Assembly (NCBI RefSeq): GCF_003386235.1
Contig: NZ_QRDZ01000008.1
Coordinates: 124,001-188,000, forward strand
Source of the DNA: Cohnella phaseoli
GTDB taxonomy: Bacteria > Bacillota > Bacilli > Paenibacillales > Paenibacillaceae
Reading direction: 5' to 3'
Length of the DNA stretch: 64,000 bases
Positions within the stretch are counted from its first letter, which is position 1, and the number at the start of each line of letters is the position of its first letter. The position numbers and the translations under genes are program-made. Below are positions 34,606 through 43,044 of the stretch, in pieces. The notes beneath the pieces are model-generated. The model was not told the DNA's origin. It saw only the letters and a list, made by a program, of their open reading frames with translations, and did not search any database.

Positions 34606-35907
34606 CTATTCGATCAGCTTAGTGCCGCATTCCAGACAGAATTTCTGGCCCGGCTTTACCTCATGCTGGCAGTTACCGCACTTCAACGCCATGCTCGTGC
34701 CGCAGTTGGGGCAGAATTTAGCCGCAGGATCGCTCACCTTGGTTCCGCACTGGCGGCATGCGACGCCACCGATGGCTTGCCCGCACTTCGCGCACTGGGT
34801 TGCTCCTTCCGGATTGTCCGCTCCGCACTTCTCGCAAGCATTATTCGGATCGCCGCAGTGCAGGCAGAACTTTGCTCCGACAGGAAACGTCTTGCCGCAG
34901 TTGCTGCATGCTACCTCTTCCGCAGAGGGAGCCGCCGCATAATTATGCCCGCAGGAGAGACAAAATTGGGCATCCTGGCGATTCATCGTCTGACATCTCG
35001 GACAGGCTTTGTTGTAGCCGCCGCCCACGTTCATCTGACCGGCCAAACCCGACACCTGGTTGCCCATCGCGCCGCCGATGCCGAAGCCCATGCCGAGTCC
35101 GATTCCCGCACCCATCACGTTCGCACTGCCGCTCCCCTCGTTCTTGGCTGCTCCCTCCAGCGTATCGAAGGTGCGCTCCTGCTGATACGTATAGCCGAGA
35201 ATGTCCATCTCCGCCCGCTTAGCCAACGCTTCTTTCAGCCGGACCGTCGCCGGATCGTCGTCCGGAATATTGATGGAATCGATGAAGAAATTCAATATTC
35301 GGATGCCGAACTCGGCAAATATCGGCTGAATGCGTTCCTCGACATGCTTGGAGATTTCCGACATATACGCGTTGATCTCCAAAATGCTGATCTTCTTGAA
35401 GACCAGGTAAGAGGAAATCAATTCCTTAATATTCATCATCAGCACGCCGCGAAAATGACGAATCATCGCATCCTTGTCAAACAACGGGATTGTACCGATC
35501 AGCTTGAGCAGAAACTTCCGCGCATCCTCGATCTGCAGACCGAACTGGCCGAAAGAACGCACCGATACGATTATTTGATATTTCGGGTCCTGCAGTTGCA
35601 ACGGAGTCGCCGTACCCCATTTCACGTCAAGCGCATGAAGCTTGTTCACATACCAGACCTCTGCGGTGAACGGCGAACGACCGCCGAACGGGAGATTTAC
35701 GATCTCCTGCAAGAACGGGATATTGGCCGTACTCAGCGTATGGCGGCCGGCCAGGAACGAATCCAGCGCTCGGCCCCCCTTGAACAGAATTGCTTCCTGC
35801 GATTCGTTCACAATCAACTGGGTCCAGGTTCCCAGCTCCTCATTCGGATATTTCCACGCGAACACGTCTCCGGGTCCGTCGAACTTAACCACTTCAATAA
35901 TAGCCAT
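34606..35907 (-). CDS. SPFH-domain protein with multiple zinc ribbons (YdjI-like)
   Basis: A 433-residue protein. Residues 1-230 are an SPFH (stomatin/flotillin-like) domain starting MAIIEVVKFDGPGDVFAWKY; a Gly/Met-rich segment follows near 275-300; then at least five CxxC-type ribbons to the end (CPRCQT, CLSCGH, CSNCGK, CLHCGD, CEKCGA and so on). SPFH proteins organise membrane patches; YdjI works with PspA in Bacillus. First gene of the cluster. No pspA homologue lies in this window. Confidence 0.88.
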   Translation of the reverse strand: MAIIEVVKFDGPGDVFAWKYPNEELGTWTQLIVNESQEAILFKGGRALDSFLAGRHTLSTANIPFLQEIVNLPFGGRSPFTAEVWYVNKLHALDVKWGTATPLQLQDPKYQIIVSVRSFGQFGLQIEDARKFLLKLIGTIPLFDKDAMIRHFRGVLMMNIKELISSYLVFKKISILEINAYMSEISKHVEERIQPIFAEFGIRILNFFIDSINIPDDDPATVRLKEALAKRAEMDILGYTYQQERTFDTLEGAAKNEGSGSANVMGAGIGLGMGFGIGGAMGNQVSGLAGQMNVGGGYNKACPRCQTMNRQDAQFCLSCGHNYAAAPSAEEVACSNCGKTFPVGAKFCLHCGDPNNACEKCGADNPEGATQCAKCGQAIGGVACRQCGTKVSDPAAKFCPNCGTSMALKCGNCQHEVKPGQKFCLECGTKLIE

Positions 35908-36097
35908 CTTGCACCCTCCCCTGTGACTTTAACAGCGACTTCATCCGATTCGCGCTGTTTCTCTATCCGTCACGATTCTCCATTATCCGACTATTGAACT
36001 ATTCTACGTCAAGAAAATTTTTCCTCTTCCTCCGCTTCCATTTCCCGAAAGTTTTCCCTGGTGGCCTCAAGCTCAATGTCGCGCACGCACGCACAAA

Positions 36098-36136
36098 AAC
36101 CCCGTAAACCGTCCCAACGGGAAAGTTTACGGGGTT
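36098..36136 (-). terminator. Strong hairpin upstream of the DUF1540 gene
   Basis: AACCCCGTAAAC pairs perfectly with GTTTACGGGGTT. On the minus strand TTTGTGCG follows, so it best terminates minus-strand transcription coming from the right. Confidence 0.7.
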
Positions 36137-36192
36137 CAGCACGTATAAAGCCATTCGGATGGACCATCCTAATGAAAGGAGGTGAGCATACT

Positions 36193-36348
36193 ATGGCCAA
36201 AGACGTTCTGTGCGAAGTGAATTCGTGCAAGTACTGGGGACCCGGGAACGAATGTCACGCCTCTTCGATCTATGTCGTGAACAACCGGAACAAGCAAGCG
36301 TCCCATTCCGAAGAGACCGACTGCAAAACCTTCGAGCCGAAAATGTAA
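36193..36348 (+). CDS. DUF1540 domain protein
   Basis: A 51-residue protein with the DUF1540 pattern: CEVNSCKYWGPGNECHASSI and a final TDCKTFEP. Five cysteines likely bind a metal. AAAGGAGGTG 7 bases before the ATG is a near-perfect binding site and fixes the start at 36193. Such proteins occur in spore-forming Firmicutes; function unknown. Confidence 0.9.
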   Translation: MAKDVLCEVNSCKYWGPGNECHASSIYVVNNRNKQASHSEETDCKTFEPKM

Positions 36349-36508
36349 TTCGTGCGACTACACGGAGCATTTACGGTTTGAGAGCCAAGGGCTTTCCTTT
36401 CCGGCGCTTTCTGCTGAGAGGAGAGCTCTTCTCTTATTCCCTCGGAGGAGGCCCCGGCTTTAACAGTCGGCCCGCCTTCTTGTCCGGCTCCTCAGTATTG
36501 TGCCCAAC

Positions 36509-36528
36509 AATGAGAATTATTATCACTC
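36509..36528. promoter_or_regulatory. Orphan Fur-box-like sequence
   Basis: AATGAGAATTATTATCACTC resembles the two Fur boxes above. It lies between the ends of the DUF1540 gene and gluconokinase, with no start codon of an iron gene nearby. It may be a leftover promoter. Confidence 0.5.
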
Positions 36529-36579
36529 ACAAGCCCCAACTTTGTAGAAATTCGCTTCTACCGCTGCGCGCGCCTACGG

Positions 36580-38094
36580 TTACAGCGAACGCCGCTGAAA
36601 CTGCGTCAATTCGGCGAACCGCTCCAGCAGCCCGTCGCGCGAACGCTCATAGATCGCGAACAGTTCCCGATAGACCGCATGCCGCTGCGAATCCGGCTGC
36701 AGCCGCTGCGCGATCGGTGCCCATTCCTTGGCGCTGCTCAGATCCGCCAGCTGTCCCAGCCCCTGCATCGCCATCATCGCCGCCCCGAACGCGGAAGCCT
36801 CCGTCACGCGAGGGACGGCCACCTCCTGCCCGAGCATATCGGCCAACATTTGCAGCCATAACGGCGATTTGGCAAAGCCCCCCGAAGCGCGAATCTCGGA
36901 TGCCGGACCGGCCAGTTCGCGCAGCGATTCCGCGACCGACAGCACCGCGAACAGCACGCCTTCCAGCCCGGCCCGTACGAAGTGCGCCTGACCATGGCCG
37001 AGATTCGCGCCCAGATACGTGCCTCTCGCTTCCGCATTGTAGATCGGCGCCCGCTCCCCGGACAGGAAGGGCAGGAACAGCAGCCCGTCCGCACCCGCGG
37101 AGACGCCAGCTGCCGCCTTCAACAGCTCTTCGATCGTCTTGCTCCCTCCGAACAGGCTGTCCCGCATCCACTGCAGCACGATCGCTCCATTGTTTGTAGC
37201 GCCCCCGATCACATACGAGCCATGCGCCACGCTATAGCAGAACGTGCGCATTCTCTCGTCGGTCAACGGCTTGTCCGTAATCATTCGCATCGCCGCGCTC
37301 GTGCCGATCGTGACCGCCGTATCGCCCGGGCCGACCGCTCCGACGCCCAGATTGGCCAGCGCCCCGTCGCTTGAGCCGAGAAAAAACGGCGTATCCGGCC
37401 GAAGCCCCATATCGTCCGCCAGCGCACGATCCATTCCTTGCAGTCGGTACGTGACCGGCCGCACGTCCGACAGCTTGTCCGCGTCCAGCCCCGCAGCCTG
37501 CAGCGCTTCTTCGTCCCATGTGAGAGTATCCAGGCTCAGCAGACCGGTCGACGATGCCAACGACGGGTCCACGGCCCACTCCCCGAACAGGCGGTAGATG
37601 ACGTACTCCTTAATCGATACGAACCGGCGCGCTTCCGCCCACACCTCGGGCCGGTGCTCCCTAAGCCACATCAGCTTCGGAAGCGGCGACATCGGATGAA
37701 TCGGCGTGCCTGTCCTTCGGTAGATCGCCAGACCGTTCAGCTCCTCGCGAATCCGCCGAACCTGGGGCTCGCTGCGCCCGTCCGCCCATGTAATGCTCCT
37801 GGTGAGCGGGCGACCGTTCTCATCCACGGCTATTAAAGAATGCATCGCCGTGCTAAAGCCAACAGCGGCGACATCTTCTCCGCTCAAGCCGCTCTGGGCT
37901 AGCGCTCCGCGGACGCTCTGAGCCAGAGCGCGCAAAATCGTCTCCGGCTCCTGCTCCGCCCAGCCCGGCTGCTCCTGCAGCAGCGGGTATTCAACCGCCA
38001 AGCTGGCAAGCTGACTTCCGCCCTCTCCAAATACTACGCTTTTCGTGCTGGTCGTGCCTATATCGATGCCGATGATCGCTTTTCCGTTGTGCAT
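36580..38094 (-). CDS. gntK: Gluconokinase (FGGY family)
   Basis: A 504-residue FGGY carbohydrate kinase: IGIDIGTTSTKSV (phosphate 1 motif), GFSTAMHSLIAVD and GTPIHPMSPLPKLMWL, both characteristic of the gluconate branch, and GGATNNGAIVLQW. It phosphorylates gluconate to 6-phosphogluconate for the pentose phosphate route. No gluconate permease or GntR regulator is adjacent. Xylulokinase is the main alternative but the GTPIHP segment favours gluconate. Confidence 0.85.
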   Translation of the reverse strand: MHNGKAIIGIDIGTTSTKSVVFGEGGSQLASLAVEYPLLQEQPGWAEQEPETILRALAQSVRGALAQSGLSGEDVAAVGFSTAMHSLIAVDENGRPLTRSITWADGRSEPQVRRIREELNGLAIYRRTGTPIHPMSPLPKLMWLREHRPEVWAEARRFVSIKEYVIYRLFGEWAVDPSLASSTGLLSLDTLTWDEEALQAAGLDADKLSDVRPVTYRLQGMDRALADDMGLRPDTPFFLGSSDGALANLGVGAVGPGDTAVTIGTSAAMRMITDKPLTDERMRTFCYSVAHGSYVIGGATNNGAIVLQWMRDSLFGGSKTIEELLKAAAGVSAGADGLLFLPFLSGERAPIYNAEARGTYLGANLGHGQAHFVRAGLEGVLFAVLSVAESLRELAGPASEIRASGGFAKSPLWLQMLADMLGQEVAVPRVTEASAFGAAMMAMQGLGQLADLSSAKEWAPIAQRLQPDSQRHAVYRELFAIYERSRDGLLERFAELTQFQRRSL

Positions 38095-38159
38095 GGGGCC
38101 TATTCTCCTATCTCTTCTTTGCTGCTTTAGGTATCGTTCTCCGCTTCCTATCTCATTCG

Positions 38160-39236
38160 CTACTTCCTGTGCATCTTGAATTCCAGGAATAGCTCGTTGT
38201 AATGCGACAGCATCTTTTTCCCCAGATTCTCGTACACCTCAAGCTTGTCGGTCAGCTCCGGCGACGGGTAGAAGCGCTCATCCTGCGCGATATCCTCCGG
38301 CAACAGCTCAAGCGCCTTCGCGTTTGGCGTCGAGTACCCGACATATTCGGTGTTTCGCGCTGCAACTTCAGGGTCCAACATAAAGTTGATGAATTGGTGC
38401 GCCCCGTCCAGATTACGCGCCGAATTCGGAATGACCATATTGTCGAACCACAGGTTCGAGCCTTCCTCCGGCACGACATAGTCCAGACTCTCGTTCTCCG
38501 ACATAATCTCGGATGCATCGCCGGACCAGACGACGCCAACCGCCGCCTCTTCCCCGGCCAACAGCATCTTGATCTCGTCGCCGACAATCGCTTTAATGTT
38601 CGGCGTCAGCGTGCTCAGCTTGCGCTTGGCTTCCTGCAGATGCTCCTCGTTCGTATCGTTAAGCGAGTAGCCCAAGCTGTTCAAGCCGAATCCCATAACC
38701 TCGCGCGCCCCGTCCACAAGCAATATCTGATTGCGCAGCTCCTCGTCCCACAGGTCGTCCCAGCTCTCGAACGTCTGCCCTTCTCTCAGCAGCGTCGGAT
38801 TGTAGATAATGCCGACCGTGCCCCAGAAATAAGGAATCGAATATTCATTCTCCGGATCGAAGCTCAGACCGAGAAAACGTTCATCGATATTCACCAGATT
38901 CGGAAGCTTGGAGTGGTCGATCGGCAGCAACAGCTTTTCTTCCTTCATCTTGCTGATCGCATACTCCGAAGGAATCGCGATGTCGAACACCGTGCCGCCC
39001 TGCTCAATCTTCGTCATCATCGCTTCGTTGGAATCGAACGTCTGATAGATCACCTTGATCCCCGTCTCCTCCTCGAATTCGGCGATCAAGTCCGGGTCGA
39101 TATAATCTCCCCAGTTGAAAATCGTAATGGTATTTCCACCCGAATAGCCCTGCGACGAATTGAGCTGCGACGTCCAGTACATCAGCCCAAGCGCTACCGC
39201 AAACACGCCCGCAAACAACCTGACCAGCTGCTTCAT
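38160..39236 (-). CDS. potD: Spermidine/putrescine-binding protein
   Basis: A 358-residue secreted binding protein of the PotD family: an N-terminal membrane anchor/signal (LFAGVFAVALGLMY), then FNWGDYIDPDLIAEFEEETG and a TFDSNEAMMTKI segment lining the polyamine pocket. There is no lipobox cysteine. The ATG at 39236 overlaps the stop of potC by 4 bases; a start six codons earlier is less likely. Last gene of the operon. Confidence 0.92.
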   Translation of the reverse strand: MKQLVRLFAGVFAVALGLMYWTSQLNSSQGYSGGNTITIFNWGDYIDPDLIAEFEEETGIKVIYQTFDSNEAMMTKIEQGGTVFDIAIPSEYAISKMKEEKLLLPIDHSKLPNLVNIDERFLGLSFDPENEYSIPYFWGTVGIIYNPTLLREGQTFESWDDLWDEELRNQILLVDGAREVMGFGLNSLGYSLNDTNEEHLQEAKRKLSTLTPNIKAIVGDEIKMLLAGEEAAVGVVWSGDASEIMSENESLDYVVPEEGSNLWFDNMVIPNSARNLDGAHQFINFMLDPEVAARNTEYVGYSTPNAKALELLPEDIAQDERFYPSPELTDKLEVYENLGKKMLSHYNELFLEFKMHRK

Positions 39237-40045
39237 GGCTGAACGACCCCCCACTTCGTCTTGCGGTTGTCGCCGCGCCGGGTCAAGAAATAGTAGCCGA
39301 GCACGAGCGTAATCGTAAACAAGAAGATGAGCGTCGACAGCGCATTAATCGAAGGCGAGATGCCTTGGCGCGCCCACGAGTAGATTTCCACCGACAGCGT
39401 CGTATAGCCGTTGCCCGTGACGAAGAACGTTACCGCGAAGTCGTCCAGCGAATAGGTGAGCGCCATGAAGAAGCCCGCGAAAATCCCCGGTCGGAGGAAC
39501 GGGATAATGACCTTCGTGAGCACGCCCCAACCGCTCGCGCCCAAATCCCGGGCGGCGTCGATCAGCGTCGGACTCATCTCCTGCAGCTTCGGCAGCACCA
39601 TCAGTACGACGATTGGCACGCTGAACGCAATATGCGACAGCAGCACGGAAGTAAAGCCGAGCTGAATGCCCAGCATCGTGAAGAAAATCAGGAACGAGGC
39701 GCCGATAATGACGTCCGGGCTGACGATCAGTACGTTGTTCATCGCCAGCAGCGAGTTGCGCTGCCTGATTTTCCGCACCCGCTGGATGGCGAGCGCGCCG
39801 ATCACGCCGAGAATCGTGGAGATCGCCGACGACAGCAGCGCGATGACGACCGTATTCAGCACGATGATGAGCAGGCGCGTATCCTGGAACACTTCCTCGT
39901 ACCATTCCAGCGTAAAGTTTTCGAAGCCGTGCATCGTGCCCGCGCTGTTGAACGAATAGTACATGAGATAAAGAATCGGCGCATACAAAATGACGAACAC
40001 GGCGACCAGATACACATTGGCGAGCTTTCCGTTTTTCATTTTCAT
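39233..40045 (-). CDS. potC: Spermidine/putrescine ABC permease
   Basis: A 270-residue inner-membrane permease with six TM segments and the EAA loop (LIDAARDLGASGWGVLTKV). The ATG at 40045 forms an ATGA overlap with potB. Together with PotB it makes the polyamine channel. The longer frame upstream lies inside potB. Confidence 0.92.
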   Translation of the reverse strand: MKMKNGKLANVYLVAVFVILYAPILYLMYYSFNSAGTMHGFENFTLEWYEEVFQDTRLLIIVLNTVVIALLSSAISTILGVIGALAIQRVRKIRQRNSLLAMNNVLIVSPDVIIGASFLIFFTMLGIQLGFTSVLLSHIAFSVPIVVLMVLPKLQEMSPTLIDAARDLGASGWGVLTKVIIPFLRPGIFAGFFMALTYSLDDFAVTFFVTGNGYTTLSVEIYSWARQGISPSINALSTLIFLFTITLVLGYYFLTRRGDNRKTKWGVVQP

Positions 40046-40848
40046 CGGATTCGATTCCTCGCTCCCCGGTTGCCGGTCATCAGCATAATGACGGCCATGA
40101 CAATAATGAGCAGCACGGCGATCGCCGAGCCCATGCCCCAATCCTGCGTCACGAGAAAATGCTGCTCGATCGCCGTGCCCAACGTCACGACGCGATTGCC
40201 CGCGATGAGCCGGGTGATCATGAATAGCGACAGCGCCGGAATGAATACGGCCTGGCAGCCCGCCTTCACTCCTTCAAGCGTCAACGGAAACACCACGCGG
40301 CGGAACGTCATCCACGGCGATGCTCCCAAATCCCGAGAAGCGTACAGCAGCGACGGATTGATCTCCTCCAACGCGTTATAGATTGGCAGGATCATAAACG
40401 GAATGAAAATATAGACCGACACGAACACGAAGCTGAAGTCGGTAAACAAAATCTGCTGCGTGCCGATGCCGACGGCTTCGAACACCGCATTGACGAAGCC
40501 GTACGTCCCGAATAGGCCGATAAAAGCGTAGGTTTTCAGCAACAGGTTGATCCAGCTTGGCACGATGATCAGCAGCAGCCAGAGCTGCTTGTGCTTCGTC
40601 CGCGTCAGCCAATACGCCGTCGGATACGCGACCAGCAGCGAAAACGCCGTAATCAGCAGCGCGTACCAGAACGAATTAAACGTCATGCGCAAATAGACCG
40701 GGGTTAGAAACTTCTCAAAATTTCCCCAAGTAAAGTTGCCATCGACATCGAAAAACGAATTGTAAACGATCAGCACGATCGGAGTCGCAACAAACAGCAC
40801 CATCCACGCCGCGTACGGAATAAGGTAGAGATTCCGCGTCCGGGTCAT
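40042..40848 (-). CDS. potB: Spermidine/putrescine ABC permease
   Basis: A 268-residue permease with six TM segments and an EAA loop ([20 protein letters not shown]). Start and stop overlap its neighbours by four bases each (ATGA), a tightly coupled operon. Confidence 0.92.
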   Translation of the reverse strand: MTRTRNLYLIPYAAWMVLFVATPIVLIVYNSFFDVDGNFTWGNFEKFLTPVYLRMTFNSFWYALLITAFSLLVAYPTAYWLTRTKHKQLWLLLIIVPSWINLLLKTYAFIGLFGTYGFVNAVFEAVGIGTQQILFTDFSFVFVSVYIFIPFMILPIYNALEEINPSLLYASRDLGASPWMTFRRVVFPLTLEGVKAGCQAVFIPALSLFMITRLIAGNRVVTLGTAIEQHFLVTQDWGMGSAIAVLLIIVMAVIMLMTGNRGARNRIR

Positions 40849-41966
40849 CGACCGTCACCAGCGGCGCCCGCCTGCGCAGGATCCGAGTAAGCTTCGAGCC
40901 GCTTGTCGAACTCCTCCTCCGTCTCGCCGAAGCGCATGACGTGGATCGCTTCCGGATCGAAACGCAGCCCGATGCTGCTGCCGACGACCGCCTTCTTCGT
41001 CGAATGGACGAGCCATTCGTTGCCGGCCTTGTCGTAGCCGCTAATCTCGTAATGGACTCCGCGAAACAGTTGGCTGTCGACCTTGATCTCCAGATTGCCC
41101 TGCTCCGGCTCCGTGATCTCCAGGTCCTCCGGACGGATCATGATTTCCACCGGCTCGTTCGGGGAGAAGCCTTGGTCCACGCAATCGAACTGCTTCCCGG
41201 CGAATTCCGCCCGGAAGTCGGCTATCATGCGTCCCGGCACGATGTTCGATTCGCCGATGAAGTCGGCCACGAACCGGTTGATCGGCTCGTCGTAGATGTC
41301 CGTCGGCGTGCCGCTCTGCTGGATATCCCCTTCGTTCAGCACGAAGATTTCGTCCGACATCGCCAACGCCTCCTCCTGGTCGTGCGTGACGAATACGAAC
41401 GTGATGCCGAGCCGCCGCTGCAGCTCCCGCAGCTCGTATTGCATCTCGGTTCGCAGCTTCAGGTCTAGCGCCGATAACGGCTCGTCCAACAGCAGCACCT
41501 CCGGCTCGTTGACGATCGCCCGAGCGATCGCCACCCGTTGGCGCTGCCCGCCGGACATCTCCGTAATTTCGCGATCCTCGTAGCCTTCCAGGTTCACAAA
41601 GCGCAGCGCTTCCTTCACTTTGTCGGCGATGACGGCATTTTTCAGCTTCTTGATGCGCAAGCCGAAGGCGACGTTCTCAAACACGTTCAGGTGGGGAAAC
41701 AACGCGTAATCCTGGAATACCGTATTCACTTGACGCTTGTCCGCCGGAACGTTGTTGATCACCTTGCCATTGAAGTAAATGTTCCCTTCCGTCGGTTGAA
41801 TAAACCCCGCAATCAAGCGCAGAATCGTTGTTTTCCCGCATCCAGATGGCCCGAGCAGCGTGTAGAACTTGCCTCGCTCGATCTCGAAGCTGACCCGGTT
41901 CAACACCGTACTCCGATCGTATTGCTGCTTCACGCCCTCGAACCGAATGATCGTCTTGTCCGTCAT
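40845..41966 (-). CDS. potA: Spermidine/putrescine ABC transporter ATPase
   Basis: A 373-residue ATPase: Walker [10 protein letters not shown], signature [14 protein letters not shown], Walker [12 protein letters not shown], and a C-terminal TOBE domain of about 130 residues. First gene of potABCD; it energises polyamine import. The promoter must lie in the 70 bases before 41966. Confidence 0.93.
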   Translation of the reverse strand: MTDKTIIRFEGVKQQYDRSTVLNRVSFEIERGKFYTLLGPSGCGKTTILRLIAGFIQPTEGNIYFNGKVINNVPADKRQVNTVFQDYALFPHLNVFENVAFGLRIKKLKNAVIADKVKEALRFVNLEGYEDREITEMSGGQRQRVAIARAIVNEPEVLLLDEPLSALDLKLRTEMQYELRELQRRLGITFVFVTHDQEEALAMSDEIFVLNEGDIQQSGTPTDIYDEPINRFVADFIGESNIVPGRMIADFRAEFAGKQFDCVDQGFSPNEPVEIMIRPEDLEITEPEQGNLEIKVDSQLFRGVHYEISGYDKAGNEWLVHSTKKAVVGSSIGLRFDPEAIHVMRFGETEEEFDKRLEAYSDPAQAGAAGDGR

Positions 41967-42035
41967 CTCCGATTATCGTCCTCTTTTCCGGGCTATCTAT
42001 CGCCTCTAATCAATTGACTTCATTATACAAAATTA

Positions 42036-42878
42036 TTACTCAAAATAAATGCGGATGGCCGTCTTGTCGTCAGCGACTTTAAGTCGCGTATATTTGCCTT
42101 GCTGCGATTCGTCGTATTCGTTGGCAATCAGCCAGTCGACATAACCGGACAAGCCCTTCTCGTCGATCAGCGCAACCATATCGGACATCGAGGGGGTCGG
42201 CTCGCCGGACTTGCGGGGCAGGAACAGGCCGTCCGTCAATACAAGAAGAGAGGATAGCTGGATCCGATTGAGTCCCCCGTGCTCAACGTAATGCTCCAGC
42301 TCGGGCTCGCCGTTCAGAATCGCGTAGCCTTCCGAAGTATTCGTCTTCAGCCGATTTTGCTTGATCGTCTCGTACACGCGCGAGCGGACTTCGTCCGGGG
42401 GCAAGCCCTCCTTCGAGTACCGTTCCCAGAGAAGGCGCGACTTCTCGTCGAAATGATCGACTTGATCGTGCGTCACCGTACGAACCGTACCGTCCTTGTA
42501 GACGGCCACCAACATGCAATCCCCTGTCTGAGCGTACTCGATCTGATGCTCGCCGATGCGAACGACAACGATTCCCGCCGCCCACAGCGCATTTTTATCG
42601 TTCACGTCGACTCCGCGTTCCAGCATCGCCGTCCGAATCCGCTCATTGGCCATTAGCACCAAGCTTCTCAGAGGCGCACAGCCGGCCGGCAATTCCGAAG
42701 TCTCGAATACTTCCTTGGCGATCCGCGAGGCCAGATAGCCTCCCGTTTCAACGCCGACGGCGCTCGACAGCGAGGTCGCCCCGTCCAGCACGCCGTAGAT
42801 CCGCTCCCGCTCGTTCAGAATGAGAGCGTCCTCGTTCCATTCGTTGCACCCTTGCACAGTAAGATGTTCGATTTTCAT
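42036..42878 (-). CDS. PP2C-type protein phosphatase
   Basis: A 280-residue protein with PP2C metal motifs: NEDALI near the N-terminus, YGVLDGATSL (the DG metal aspartate), QTGDCMLVAV and LVLTDGLF, plus a final DDKTAIRI. These coordinate two Mn/Mg ions for Ser/Thr dephosphorylation. Soluble, monocistronic, with no kinase nearby, so the partner is unknown. Confidence 0.85.
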   Translation of the reverse strand: MKIEHLTVQGCNEWNEDALILNERERIYGVLDGATSLSSAVGVETGGYLASRIAKEVFETSELPAGCAPLRSLVLMANERIRTAMLERGVDVNDKNALWAAGIVVVRIGEHQIEYAQTGDCMLVAVYKDGTVRTVTHDQVDHFDEKSRLLWERYSKEGLPPDEVRSRVYETIKQNRLKTNTSEGYAILNGEPELEHYVEHGGLNRIQLSSLLVLTDGLFLPRKSGEPTPSMSDMVALIDEKGLSGYVDWLIANEYDESQQGKYTRLKVADDKTAIRIYFE

Positions 42879-42986
42879 ATCGTATCCCTCCGCTCGTTAC
42901 ACGTTCTCTTTTTCTTTGCTTTCGCTAAATCCATACACTATCTATTATTGCTCTCTTCCCTGATCGTACAAGTGCTTTCTGGATCA

Positions 42987-43026
42987 AAAGACCTCGGATC
43001 CCATAGAATCGGATTCCGAGGTCTTT
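42987..43026. terminator. Terminator after bmrD
   Basis: AAAGACCTCGGATCC pairs with GGATTCCGAGGTCTTT (one bulge). It lies just past the stop of the minus-strand ABC gene at 43045; the T-run is short on both strands. Confidence 0.8.
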
Positions 43027-43044
43027 GTCCAGTAGTACCACTAA

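Noticed and set aside
34573..35997. 474-codon plus-strand frame opposite the SPFH gene
   Set aside because: The minus strand encodes a clear SPFH-zinc ribbon protein; the antisense frame has low-complexity His/Arg-rich content and no recognisable family.
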